This document shows positions 46,633 to 55,039 of a stretch of DNA of 64,000 nt, in pieces. The stretch spans positions 2,541,001 to 2,605,000 of the forward strand of contig NZ_CP029151.1 of the NCBI RefSeq assembly GCF_003095655.1, read 5' to 3'. The first letter of the stretch is position 1; each line of letters starts with the position of its first letter. The translations under genes and the position numbers were made by a program. The notes under the pieces are model-generated. The model was not told where the DNA came from and searched no databases. It saw only the letters and a program-made list of their open reading frames with translations. The stretch is from Dokdonia sp. Dokd-P16. Lineage in GTDB: Bacteria > Bacteroidota > Bacteroidia > Flavobacteriales > Flavobacteriaceae.

Positions 46633-48807
46633 CTAGAGTTTAATCTTGAACCCTCCATTAATCACAAAACCATCTACGGGAGCATAGATGTCTCTAAACT
46701 CAGGATTACTAACGCTTCCGGTGAAAATAGTGTCAAATCTAGTCTGTCTTGTATCACCAAAATTTTCAAAATTGATAAATACAGAAAAGTTCTCCCAAAG
46801 TTTTTCTACCATAAATCCAAATAGCCAATACTGCTGTCCAGTATTACCATCATTTAACTCCTGCGGACTAAAATAGTAGGCCTCTAGCCCCATTTTGATC
46901 TTGTCTTCTACCTCATACATAAGCACATTATTAAGCCTGTGCTTTGATACTAGTGGGAAGGTACTGCTGGCACCTTCAATGTGCTGATTTACATCTGCCA
47001 GTGTATAGCCTATAAAAAGCGCGAGATCGTTATAAGAAAGTTTTACGTTTGTCTCTATTCCCTTGGTTGCAATATCGCCGTCAGGTTGCTCAAATTGATA
47101 CAGAGTATTTTCTTGAGGCACCAGCACTAGTGGATCTTCTATCTGCGTGTAAAACAGTAACGTGTTAATACTAAAAGATAGATTATCTGTAATAGGTGTT
47201 TTATAATTAATGTCAAAATTTGCTCCTATACTTTGCTCTGCTTCTGTATTTGCCACATCTATAGGGAGCACATTTTGAAACTGTATGCGCTCTGCATCTT
47301 CTGTAAATACGGTAGGTGTTTTGTACCCAAGACCACCGCCTAGGCGTAGTGATAACTTGGGGTTCACGCGCATAAGTCCTGATACTCTAGGTAAAACAAA
47401 GAGTCCATATTCGTTTTGGTAATCCGTTCTTAGTCCAGACTCGAGCACAAATTGCTCATTGATATCCCAAGTGTTTTGCACAAAGATACCTGCAGTGGTG
47501 TGATTATAATCAACAACGTCTAGTGTACCTTCTTGATCTTGAGTAAAAGAATCTGTCCATAAATTTGCGCCAAAAACCCACTCAGAAGCACCAGAAATAG
47601 TGGTGTAGGTACCTTCAGTAAATGTAGATATTTGGGCTCCAGAAAATGTAAAATCTGGAATCTCAATACTACGATCATAAAAGCTCACACTATTTTTAAA
47701 CGCAAGCTCGCTATTATCACTGAGACGATGATCTAAGCCTAGTTGCGAACTAAGTCGCGTGGTTTCATTCCTTTCAAAAAAGCGGTTAGGTAAGTTTTCA
47801 CCTTCTTCTATAAAAGTAATATCACCACCTATGCGGTCTTCTAGTATGCTATTAAAACCTATAGTAGCTTCGGTCTTATCAGATAGCGTGAGAAACAGTT
47901 TAGGATTAAGTGTATATCTCGTAAACTTAGGGATGGCTGTAAGTCCTATGTCTGCAGGGTCGTAGGGAGTACCTACGTTATATGAAGCAAATATGGTAGT
48001 ACCTACTTTATCAAATTGCTCTGCATAAAACCCACTTAAATCTAGTCCCAAGGCAGAGGTTCCATTAAGCATGAAACTAAGCTCTCGCTCATCTGTAGGT
48101 TTTTTAGAAACCAAATTTACAAGACCGGCAATTGCTCCACCGCCATATAGGGTAGAAGAGGCACCTTTGATTACCTCGACCTGTTTAAGATCTAAAGGTG
48201 CAATTTGCATCAAACTCAGCCCACCAGAAAATCCCGCATATAATGGAAAACCATCTCGCAATATCTGTGTGTACTTACCATCTAGTCCTTGTATACGGAT
48301 GCTAGAATTATAAGAAGTGGCAGAGGTTTGTTGTGTCTGTATACCCGTACTCTCGTTAAGCATCATACGTATGTCACCAGGTTTCATATTCCCTTTTTCC
48401 TCTAGCTCTTCGCCAGAGATAGCTTCCATACGTGTGGGTATGTTATAGATGGTTCTCTTAGATCTAGTAGAGGCAATTACCACCTCTTCTAGCGACTCAT
48501 CGTCACTCTTAGTAAGTAGGATTTCTATAGCGTTAAGCGTAGTAAGCGGGAAACTCCTTGTAATGCTATACGCCTCATAGCCTAGATAGTTTATAATAAT
48601 AGTTTGCTCGCCCTCTGCAATATTCTTGAGCTGTATATAGCCATCTTGGTTTGATATTGCGCCATTAGTAGTGCCTACTACTATCGCTGTCGCATCTGCG
48701 AGTGCTTGCTTCGTATCAATATCAAGTACTCGTGCATTAAATGTATGTTGCCCTAGCATTACAGATGCATATAGCATTGCAAGCAGTGGCAAAATGAATG
48801 TTTTCAT
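46633..48807 (-). CDS. TonB-dependent outer-membrane receptor
   Basis: 724 residues with a signal peptide. An N-terminal carboxypeptidase-regulatory domain (FNARVLDIDTKQALADATAIVVGT to IINYLGYE, about 22-100) precedes the plug (RIQGLDGKYTQILRDGFPLYAG, VEVIKGASSTLYGGGAIAGLVNLVSKKP) and a 22-strand-type barrel ending in FVINGGFKIKL. The substrate is not clear; the small Cys-rich protein gene beside it hints at a metal. Its codon and base use look like the core genome rather than the AT-rich cassette genes. Confidence 0.92.
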   Translation of the reverse strand: MKTFILPLLAMLYASVMLGQHTFNARVLDIDTKQALADATAIVVGTTNGAISNQDGYIQLKNIAEGEQTIIINYLGYEAYSITRSFPLTTLNAIEILLTKSDDESLEEVVIASTRSKRTIYNIPTRMEAISGEELEEKGNMKPGDIRMMLNESTGIQTQQTSATSYNSSIRIQGLDGKYTQILRDGFPLYAGFSGGLSLMQIAPLDLKQVEVIKGASSTLYGGGAIAGLVNLVSKKPTDERELSFMLNGTSALGLDLSGFYAEQFDKVGTTIFASYNVGTPYDPADIGLTAIPKFTRYTLNPKLFLTLSDKTEATIGFNSILEDRIGGDITFIEEGENLPNRFFERNETTRLSSQLGLDHRLSDNSELAFKNSVSFYDRSIEIPDFTFSGAQISTFTEGTYTTISGASEWVFGANLWTDSFTQDQEGTLDVVDYNHTTAGIFVQNTWDINEQFVLESGLRTDYQNEYGLFVLPRVSGLMRVNPKLSLRLGGGLGYKTPTVFTEDAERIQFQNVLPIDVANTEAEQSIGANFDINYKTPITDNLSFSINTLLFYTQIEDPLVLVPQENTLYQFEQPDGDIATKGIETNVKLSYNDLALFIGYTLADVNQHIEGASSTFPLVSKHRLNNVLMYEVEDKIKMGLEAYYFSPQELNDGNTGQQYWLFGFMVEKLWENFSVFINFENFGDTRQTRFDTIFTGSVSNPEFRDIYAPVDGFVINGGFKIKL

Positions 48808-48891
48808 AGTGTCTGTTATAAGTTAATAGTGTGTACGCTACTTCAAGTTAGTGAGGAGTAGTCTTGCGTATGGTACAGCAAAGTGCTGTTA

Positions 48892-49209
48892 TTAACTTAT
48901 TTTGGGCGGTTGCCATATAGAAGCAACAAAGGAATCTCTAAACGTTGGTTTGTAAACGACAACCGTTTTTGTAGTAATACTTGCGATTTGCTTAAGTTCA
49001 AAAGTTGATTTTAAAATCACAAAGCCTGCACAGCTACCACAGGTTAAAAAGGGAGAGCAAGTACTCTCGGTATTCAGGTCACCATAATCTGTATGGTCAA
49101 GATCTGTGTGCGTTGCTAGCAGTTCATCATCACAATTGTCTTCACAACACGATGGCATCGTGGATAGGAAGAGTACTATGAGTGATAATAAATAACAAGC
49201 TATTTTCAT
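48892..49209 (-). CDS. Small exported Cys-rich protein (DUF6660-like)
   Basis: 105 residues with a signal peptide-like start (MKIACYLLSLIVLFLSTMPSCC) and Cys/His/Asp-rich mature segments (CCEDNCDDELLATHTDLDHTDY, STCSPFLTCGSCAGF). Such small proteins often precede metal-linked TonB receptors in flavobacteria; I recall them as DUF6660, not verified. It lies 84 bases upstream of the receptor in the same direction. Confidence 0.6.
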   Translation of the reverse strand: MKIACYLLSLIVLFLSTMPSCCEDNCDDELLATHTDLDHTDYGDLNTESTCSPFLTCGSCAGFVILKSTFELKQIASITTKTVVVYKPTFRDSFVASIWQPPKIS

Positions 49210-49257
49210 TGCGGTAAAGATATAAAACTCTCATAGTATACCTTATAAAAAGATGTA

Positions 49258-49462
49258 TAAGTACGCTTTCGCGAAAGCTAACGAGATTTTGGAAAAAGCA
49301 AAAAACTAGCTCTCATCGCAGTGGCAAACAAGCTAATAAAACAAGCCTTTGCCATCATAAAATCAGGAAGACCCTACGATGAGAATTATAGATCAAAATT
49401 AGTATAAAAGCTTGTGCTGAGCGAAGTCGAAGTAGGCTTGTTTTTTAACACAGTTCCTTGTT
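49258..49462 (-). repeat. Cassette-site repeat, right half only (copy 8)
   Basis: Begins at an almost perfect TTTCGCGAAA palindrome (49261-49280) and carries the long-subtype right arm to CACAGTTCCTTGTT. The missing left arm is copy 7. Confidence 0.88.
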
Positions 49463-49474
49463 GTGTGTAATTTT

Positions 49475-50392
49475 TTATTCCGTCATCCATTTCATCAAAT
49501 CTTTTTCGTTTACAATTGCCCAAGAATGTGGATGTCTTTCTCCATTTGCTTTATAGCCTTTGTTCTCTGTTTTTATTAATTCGATATTTTTGTTTCCAAA
49601 TTCAGTTTTCAATTTGTCTGATAGTTTTTCAATGTAAAAGGCATTTAAATCCTCAAAATCGTTTTTTCTGTTTTCTTTCCACCATTTCAAGTCAGGTTCT
49701 GTATAGAATCTGATTTTTAGATTTTGTAGACCTTTTAAATTATGGATATTTTGTGTTTCGTAAGTGGAAGGTGAGTTATTTTCATAATTGGCTATACCAT
49801 TTTTTGGATTTCCAAACTCATTGTCAAAAAAGTCTTTAATCCACTTTGCTTCTTGAATAGATGGCTCGGAAAAGTTCAATTCCAAATTCTTTTTGGCAGT
49901 ATTATAGAGTGCTAAAAGGTCAATTGGCGAGTCTACTATAAAAACGCCTTTCGGTTGAATTTGACTTTTATTCTTTACGAAATAATCACTAATTAATAGA
50001 CTTATATTTCCACCACTTGAAAATCCACCAATGAAAATATTTTCTTCTGATAAGTTTTGCCCTTTAACTATTTTCGTCAATTGTTCTGCCAATTCTTGTT
50101 TTTCTTTTTGGCTTAAATATAAACGTTGATTTAAGTTCATTGCTAAAACTGAAAAGTCGTTTTTTACACTTATTTCAGAAATATCAAATTCAGATAATGT
50201 GTTTTCTGCATCACAAGGGAAACAAGGAAATAAAATCAATAATCCTTTTTGATTTTCGGCTTTGATTAATTCAAATTCGTTCGTCTTTATAATTTCAGAT
50301 TTTGGTTTTTCAGTCCGATTGTTTTCTTCGGATTTTCCCTTGCAAGAAGTTCCAATTAAAAGCAGAATTATTATATAATTGACGATTTTCAT
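49475..50392 (-). CDS. Cassette gene G: alpha/beta-hydrolase lipoprotein
   Basis: 305 residues. The signal peptide has a lipobox (LLIGTSC, Cys17). The fold is seen in KGLLILFPCFPCDAENTL, the nucleophile elbow IGGFSSGGN (Ser about 126) and VFIVDSPIDLLALYNT, with a late His (GERHPHSW). It resembles esterase/PHB-depolymerase-like enzymes; the substrate is unknown. Flanks: AATTGTGGGCAAC on the start side and AATTACACACAAC on the stop side. Confidence 0.7.
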   Translation of the reverse strand: MKIVNYIIILLLIGTSCKGKSEENNRTEKPKSEIIKTNEFELIKAENQKGLLILFPCFPCDAENTLSEFDISEISVKNDFSVLAMNLNQRLYLSQKEKQELAEQLTKIVKGQNLSEENIFIGGFSSGGNISLLISDYFVKNKSQIQPKGVFIVDSPIDLLALYNTAKKNLELNFSEPSIQEAKWIKDFFDNEFGNPKNGIANYENNSPSTYETQNIHNLKGLQNLKIRFYTEPDLKWWKENRKNDFEDLNAFYIEKLSDKLKTEFGNKNIELIKTENKGYKANGERHPHSWAIVNEKDLMKWMTE

Positions 50393-50403
50393 AAATTGTG
50401 GGC

Positions 50404-50412
50404 AACAGGTCG
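50404..50412 (-). repeat. Collapsed cassette site between genes G and H
   Basis: Only AACAGGTCG remains of a site (compare AACAGGCCACTGC). The next gene's stop follows at once, so a deletion appears to have removed the rest of a repeat. Confidence 0.45.
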
Positions 50413-50940
50413 CTATCTGTCACAATTTGCAAGCAAGAACAACAAATTACCATGTTCAAAGCTTTGAAGTAGGCTTTTACCAGCCCTCGCATTAGATTGA
50501 GCTTTACTTTTGCCAAGAATGGGCACTACTTGATTAGATATATTATACACTAAATGAGTATCCATTATAGCTTTAGAAAAGCCTTTATGCCAAACAATAT
50601 TTTCAATCTTCACAGTTACTTGAATTATTGAATCAGATGGAAAAGTATGGCTATTTTTTAGAAGAAGTTTAGCGTTAGTTTTTTTTCCTAGTTCTTTTAA
50701 CGACTCTGCAAAAATACTTCTGTAATTGAGTTTTTTTCCTTTTGATAGAGAAAAATAATCATTCTTAAATGTTCCTTGCGATTGTATTCTTGTAAAATTA
50801 CTTGATTCATCCCAAACAAAATGGACAGTCTTATTACAATCTGATTTAGAAATTAGCGTATTCATTTTTCTATTGGAAGAACATCCAATAATTAGAAAGC
50901 ATGTAAATAGGCTAAAGAAAATAAGAAGTTTTTTTTTCAT
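50413..50940 (-). CDS. Cassette gene H: lipoprotein of unknown function
   Basis: 175 residues. The signal peptide has a lipobox (LIIGCSS, Cys20). The mature part has a TolB/penicillin-binding-activator-like alternation (YRSIFAESLKELGKKTNAKLLLKN, IIQVTVKIENIVWHKG), but I do not recognise a family. Because its own downstream site is almost wholly lost, its stop is only 20 bases from the start of gene G. Confidence 0.55.
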   Translation of the reverse strand: MKKKLLIFFSLFTCFLIIGCSSNRKMNTLISKSDCNKTVHFVWDESSNFTRIQSQGTFKNDYFSLSKGKKLNYRSIFAESLKELGKKTNAKLLLKNSHTFPSDSIIQVTVKIENIVWHKGFSKAIMDTHLVYNISNQVVPILGKSKAQSNARAGKSLLQSFEHGNLLFLLANCDR

Positions 50941-50972
50941 TGGTTAATTCAAGAATTTCTAAAATTTTGTAC

Positions 50973-51125
50973 AACAAGCAAGTGCATAAAACGAGTGGGG
51001 AATTACTGATTTAGTTTGCGGTCTTATTTGTTTGGACTAAATATACAATGAATTATAATGTTACTTGATTCACATATAGACTTCACATCTGTAAATGACA
51101 ATCACATTTTCGCAAAAGCGTAAAA
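50973..51125 (-). repeat. Cassette-site repeat, left half only (copy 9)
   Basis: AAC, AAGCAAGTGCATAAAACGAG, then a deletion of the 16-base palindrome, then CTAAATATACAATGAATT and a run nearly identical to copy 7, ending at a one-mismatch palindrome (CATTTTCGCAAAAGCGTAAA). Confidence 0.82.
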
Positions 51126-51244
51126 ACTAACAATGATAATTTCCTCTATGCGAAAAGAAAACTGTTGAAATTTATGCGTGCGAAATCTATTTGAAACCTA
51201 TACTAAAAGTATGATGGTTCCTTTGTTTTCTCTTTATGCTACAA

Positions 51245-51616
51245 CTAACTTAATTCAGAATTTAAAATAATGCGATAGCCTATGATGTCTTCTGGTAAGT
51301 CATTACGATTATCATTTTCTATGTGCATCATAAAGTAATTACTTTTTGCGCTCACAGGTCCTTGTACTGTCCAAAATTGGCCTAATCTATTTGCTTTCTT
51401 TAGAATTTCATAGACCGCAGTTTTATAGTCATTGGCTTTATAAGAAAAGTTGACTGCAAAAGATGTTGTACCATCAGCTTCGGGAAACTGAGTAGTATAA
51501 TCATCACTATTGAGATCTACCTCCTTAGAGGTGTCAAACAATTGGATAATTTTTTGAATTAGGACATCAGGTTTGTCGTTCTGATACCTTATGAAAATAA
51601 TAAGCTGTTGCGGCAT
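51245..51616 (-). CDS. Unknown cytosolic protein, paired with the DUF7822-like gene
   Basis: 123 residues, no signal peptide (MPQQLIIFIRYQNDKPDVLI). Alpha/beta alternation with YKTAVYEILKKANRLGQFWTVQGP. It starts 21 bases after the stop of the upstream gene, so the two form an operon. No family recognised; a toxin-immunity or partner role would be a guess. Confidence 0.55.
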   Translation of the reverse strand: MPQQLIIFIRYQNDKPDVLIQKIIQLFDTSKEVDLNSDDYTTQFPEADGTTSFAVNFSYKANDYKTAVYEILKKANRLGQFWTVQGPVSAKSNYFMMHIENDNRNDLPEDIIGYRIILNSELS

Positions 51617-51637
51617 TTTAGACTTCTTTAGAACAGT

Positions 51638-52306
51638 CTACAATTGGTCAAATTGAAAATATAAAATAGTTGACCAATTATCGATACCTAGCAATGCTTT
51701 CTTTTCATAGTGTTTATTATCTATAGCTTTATTAATTGTTGCTATTTCTTCCTCAGATAAGACTGGTTTTGACTTTTTAAACCATGACTTTTTTGTCACT
51801 TGCGACTGTTGTGCAATAAGTTTTTTTATCTCATTATCTATAGAGGCAACGTCCTTTATAAAAGCTTCAATAGTTTTTTCTATTTGAGTTACTTCATTGA
51901 AAATTTCTAGATTTTGGATCTCAAATGGTTCATCTCCCATTTCATACAATTCTCCAGCTTCTAGAAAGAAATACTGTAAATCAAATGTATTCTCATTGAA
52001 AAAAAGTTTAGTTTTTTCTATTTCAGATTCAAGATATTCTTCTTCAAATAAATTTAAAGTGCGTAGTTTATCTAAGAATTTAAATAAGCTATCCTTTCCT
52101 TTTTTAGCATTTCCACTTATAGTTATGGGGTGTTCATAATCCCATAATATTGTCTTGCTATTAAGAGTATCATTACTCAATAATATTTTATAAGCTAGCG
52201 GTATTCCATAAGCATACTCAGATACACTCAACACAGCATCTTGAGGTGTTTTTAATCGCTCTAGACGATTAAAATCTATGTTGTATAAATAACTTCTATT
52301 TGCCAT
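51638..52306 (-). CDS. Unknown cytosolic protein (DUF7822-like)
   Basis: 222 residues. The start MANRSYLYNIDFNRLE is characteristic of a group I recall as DUF7822 (not verified). The C-terminal half has a helical segment (QIEKTIEAFIKDVASIDNEIKKLIAQQ) and KKSWFKKSKPVLSEEE. First gene of a two-gene operon lying between a left half-site (copy 9) and a right-end fragment (copy 10). Function unknown. Confidence 0.6.
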   Translation of the reverse strand: MANRSYLYNIDFNRLERLKTPQDAVLSVSEYAYGIPLAYKILLSNDTLNSKTILWDYEHPITISGNAKKGKDSLFKFLDKLRTLNLFEEEYLESEIEKTKLFFNENTFDLQYFFLEAGELYEMGDEPFEIQNLEIFNEVTQIEKTIEAFIKDVASIDNEIKKLIAQQSQVTKKSWFKKSKPVLSEEEIATINKAIDNKHYEKKALLGIDNWSTILYFQFDQL

Positions 52307-52420
52307 TATTAACTATTTTTTTTATTCCAAAATCTCTCCCAAATTTTAATATAGCTCTTTGATTTGATATTCTTAATGATAGAGGATTGTGATTCAATAA
52401 TTTCCTACTTTGAGACAGGC

Positions 52421-52479
52421 TTATAATTTTGTGCTGGCCTAGTAGAAGTAGGGTGTGTTTTTTAAGTTAGTTCTTTGTT
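52421..52479 (-). repeat. Cassette-site repeat, right-end fragment (copy 10)
   Basis: Only the last 59 bases are recognisable (TTTTGTGCTGGCCTAGTAGA, then AGTTAGTTCTTTGTT). Confidence 0.75.
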
Positions 52480-53099
52480 GTGCGTTGTTTTTTTATTCGG
52501 GTAGTAATTTTAAATCCTAAATAGTCTTTCAGTATAGGGAATTTATATCTGTAATATTCATTCCAATAACTTATCATTCTACTTTCCGTCTGTTGCCAAT
52601 ATTTTTGGTTTACATCTATAAATTCAGCGTAAAAGGACAATGTGTTTTTATTCACTTTTTTGTCAATAATTGGAAGTAATTCATAAATGTATTCTCCGAT
52701 TAATTGAACAATGAAAGGAATTATCCATTTTTCAGAACTATCTGACAATAAATTCAGTCTTTTTTCTCTTAAATATCCATTGTGATGTCGAAGAAAAATA
52801 CAATTTAAAATATCTTTTTGTTTTTCAGTCAGAGTATTTTCTAAACCTGGAGTCGGTTCGTTGAAATATAATCTATAAGGAATTGTCAGAGTTTCGTTTT
52901 CCAATTTAATATCTAGTTCACTTTCGTGTATTAAATTAATTGCTCTATTTCTTGTTCCATCGTGACGTTTGATTTCGTTGTTATCAAACGGTATAATTTC
53001 TAATACTTCTTTCACATCATTTTCCAATTTTTTTGGAAATGCTTTCAAAAGTCTTTTTTTATAATCAGAAGATTTATTATGCTTAAAAATCTTTAACAT
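52467..53099 (-). CDS. Cassette gene K: unknown cytosolic protein
   Basis: 210 residues from the ATG at 53099; an in-frame ATG at 53138 lies in the repeat (MQWRV) and is rejected. Charged helical protein (KIFKHNKSSDYKKRLLKAFPKKL, EKQKDILNCIFLRHHNGYLREKRLN, KWIIPFIVQLIGEYIYE). The C-terminal residues TTKN and the stop are repeat-encoded. No family recognised. Flanks: GACGTACAAC on the start side and AACGCACAAC on the stop side. Confidence 0.6.
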   Translation of the reverse strand: MLKIFKHNKSSDYKKRLLKAFPKKLENDVKEVLEIIPFDNNEIKRHDGTRNRAINLIHESELDIKLENETLTIPYRLYFNEPTPGLENTLTEKQKDILNCIFLRHHNGYLREKRLNLLSDSSEKWIIPFIVQLIGEYIYELLPIIDKKVNKNTLSFYAEFIDVNQKYWQQTESRMISYWNEYYRYKFPILKDYLGFKITTRIKKQRTTKN

Positions 53100-53123
53100 T
53101 CTTGGTTTGTTCAAATGACGTAC

Positions 53124-53428
53124 AACACGCCATTGCATAAAGCGAGCACCACTCCTTATAGCTATCAGGATTACTAGTTTGCTTTAATTTCCGGTCTTAT
53201 TTGTTTACTCTAAATATACAATGAATTGTGGAGTTGCGCGCCGCGCGTAGTGGTTTCAAAGTTGATTGCTAGAAGTATACTTTTGGAAGAGTATAAAGAG
53301 CGTAAGAAAAGATATTGCCATCATAAAATCATGAAGACTTTATTATGAACTATAAATTAAAATTAGCTTAAAAGCTCGTGCTGAGCATAGCCGAAGCAGA
53401 CCTTGTTTTTTTAACTCAGAGCTTTGTT
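53124..53428 (-). repeat. Cassette-site repeat, copy 11 (full, 305 bp)
   Basis: AAC to GTT, left arm with CTAAATATACAATGAATT, decayed centre TATACTTTTGGAAGAGTATA, short-subtype right arm. Confidence 0.9.
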
Positions 53429-53441
53429 GTGTGCAGTTTTT

Positions 53442-53744
53442 TTATTTCAGTCGTTTTTTAATATCGATTCTCTGATGTAAAATTCTAACGATTTCTACAA
53501 TTTCATTTTCAACTTTTCTGTAGAATATTAGATGCGATTTAATTTTGGTTACACGATAATTTTTTCGGGTTTGTTCAGCCGATTTTTCAATCAGATAATT
53601 ATCCGCAATGAAATCTATTTCACCCATTATTAAATCGTAATACCTATCTGCTTGTTCTTTAGACCATTTGTTAAGAGTATAAATCCAAATTTTATCTAAA
53701 TCCTCAATCGCTTGTTGGCTTATGCGATATTTGTTTCTACTCAT
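53442..53744 (-). CDS. Cassette gene L2: ParE/RelE-family toxin
   Basis: 100 residues. [36 protein letters not shown], then [33 protein letters not shown] match the ParE toxin fold, including the late Arg-x-Leu-His. The ParE group poisons DNA gyrase, though some relatives cleave mRNA. Its ATG overlaps the antitoxin stop (ATGA arrangement). Toxin-antitoxin pairs are typical stabilisers in large integron arrays. Confidence 0.9.
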   Translation of the reverse strand: MSRNKYRISQQAIEDLDKIWIYTLNKWSKEQADRYYDLIMGEIDFIADNYLIEKSAEQTRKNYRVTKIKSHLIFYRKVENEIVEIVRILHQRIDIKKRLK

Positions 53745-53983
53745 AAATGCTTACGATGTAATTCTTTCAAATGTTGTTTTGGATCAAAATTTTCAACAAA
53801 TCCGCTATTTTCTCCAACTTCGAGAGCTTTAATAAGCTCTCTTTCTTTTTTTTCTTCACGTTCTAACAGACGTAAAGCGGAACGAATTACTTCGCTAGCT
53901 GAACCATATCTACCAGAATTTACTTCTTCTCTGATAAAATCCTCAAAATGATTTCCAAGTGATATTGATGTGTTCTTTCCCAT
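53741..53983 (-). CDS. Cassette gene L1: ParD-family antitoxin
   Basis: 80 residues from the ATG at 53983; the in-frame ATG at 54070 adds 29 residues with no homology logic. It is a ribbon-helix-helix protein ([41 protein letters not shown]), the usual ParD DNA-binding half, with a toxin-binding C-terminus. It probably represses its own promoter. Flanks of the pair: AAATTGCACACAAT and AAACTGCACACAAC (12 of 14 identical). Confidence 0.9.
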   Translation of the reverse strand: MGKNTSISLGNHFEDFIREEVNSGRYGSASEVIRSALRLLEREEKKERELIKALEVGENSGFVENFDPKQHLKELHRKHL

Positions 53984-54041
53984 TTTGACTATAATTTTAC
54001 TCAAAATTACCAAATCTTGGTAACGTAGCCAAATTGCACAC

Positions 54042-54342
54042 AATAAGGCTCTGCATAAAGCGAGTACCACTCCCGATAGCTATCGGGAGTGCTGGTTTGC
54101 TTTAATTTATGGTCTTATTTGTTTGATCTAAATATACAATGAATCTTGGAGTTGTGCGCCGCGTATAGCGGTTTCAAAGTTGACTGCTAGAAGTATACTT
54201 TCTGGAAAGTACAAAGAGCGTAAGAAAAGATATTGCCATCATAAAATCAGGAAAATCCTACGATGAAAACTATAGATTAAAATTAGCTCAAAAGCATGTG
54301 GTGAGAGAAGTCGAAGTAGGTTTGTTTTTTAACTCAGTTCTT
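54042..54342 (-). repeat. Cassette-site repeat, copy 12 (right tip missing)
   Basis: Left end AAT, intact CCCGATAGCTATCGGG and CTAAATATACAATGAAT, centre TATACTTTCTGGAAAGTACA. The right arm stops at CTCAGTTCTT without the terminal GTT. Confidence 0.87.
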
Positions 54343-54396
54343 AAAAGTCAAATTTGTCTTTTTTGTCCTTATGAATTCTATGGGGATTAAATATGC

Positions 54397-54510
54397 CTAT
54401 TCTATGGGTACGGCTTTGTCTTTTGCTCCGTGCGCAACATAAAACGGAATGTTGATTTGTAATAAATTTCCTATAGCGGGTTCAATAGATGAGCTCCATT
54501 TTCTGTATCT
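54397..54510 (-). pseudogene. Remnant of an alpha/beta hydrolase C-terminus
   Basis: The minus strand reads 37 residues between two stops, including SSSIEPAIGNLLQINIP and FYVAHGAKDKAVPIE, which looks like the Asp-bearing segment of an alpha/beta hydrolase. No start or rest of the gene is present. The rest of the 54343-54817 interval shows nothing else I can support, apart from a short open stretch (RLIKKELLIHEYL) that may be more debris. Confidence 0.45.
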
Positions 54511-54817
54511 CTATGCTAGACCAAAGTAAAACTTAAAATATCTAATGTGTTGAAAATGCCATGTATCATAATCATAAACCACTAAGAGTATTACTTTTTT
54601 AAACCAATTCCATGTTACACTTCTGGTAGGTGAGTGGACTAGTGTTTTGGCTGTGTTCTTGGCTGGTTTTTAAGTACTCATGAATGAGAAGCTCCTTTTT
54701 AATAAGTCTCTTGCTAGTAGATGCGATTCGCGTTTAGGTAGCTAGTCATATATGTTTTAAAAAAGATACTAGCTTTAAGAATTACAAAGGCTGAATTATG
54801 AATTATTCTAAATGTCG

Positions 54818-55003
54818 TTATTCTTTAATTTTCCTGTTGTTGGTAACACTTTTAAATAATTTATAAGCGTACAAGACTGCAATTAAGATTAAGAGGCTAC
54901 ATATTAAATACTTCTCTTCTGCATAATAATTTAATGCACCAACGGCTCCAAAGGCAGCCCATAGGAGATTTGTTAAGGTGTCGCTTTTAAGTATATTTTT
55001 CAT
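54818..55003 (-). CDS. Small membrane protein
   Basis: 61 residues with two hydrophobic segments (NLLWAAFGAVGALNYYAE, LICSLLILIAVLYAYKLF) and a basic tail. It lies 36 bases after the acyltransferase stop, in the same direction, so it is likely cotranscribed. No family recognised. Confidence 0.5.
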   Translation of the reverse strand: MKNILKSDTLTNLLWAAFGAVGALNYYAEEKYLICSLLILIAVLYAYKLFKSVTNNRKIKE

Positions 55004-55039
55004 GGATTGTTTTATTTAGCTCTTTACATTTGGTAATTA

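Noticed and set aside
54397..54510. Intact small gene in the 54.4 kb gap
   Set aside because: The frame is bounded by a stop on its 5' side and has no start; it fits a hydrolase remnant better.
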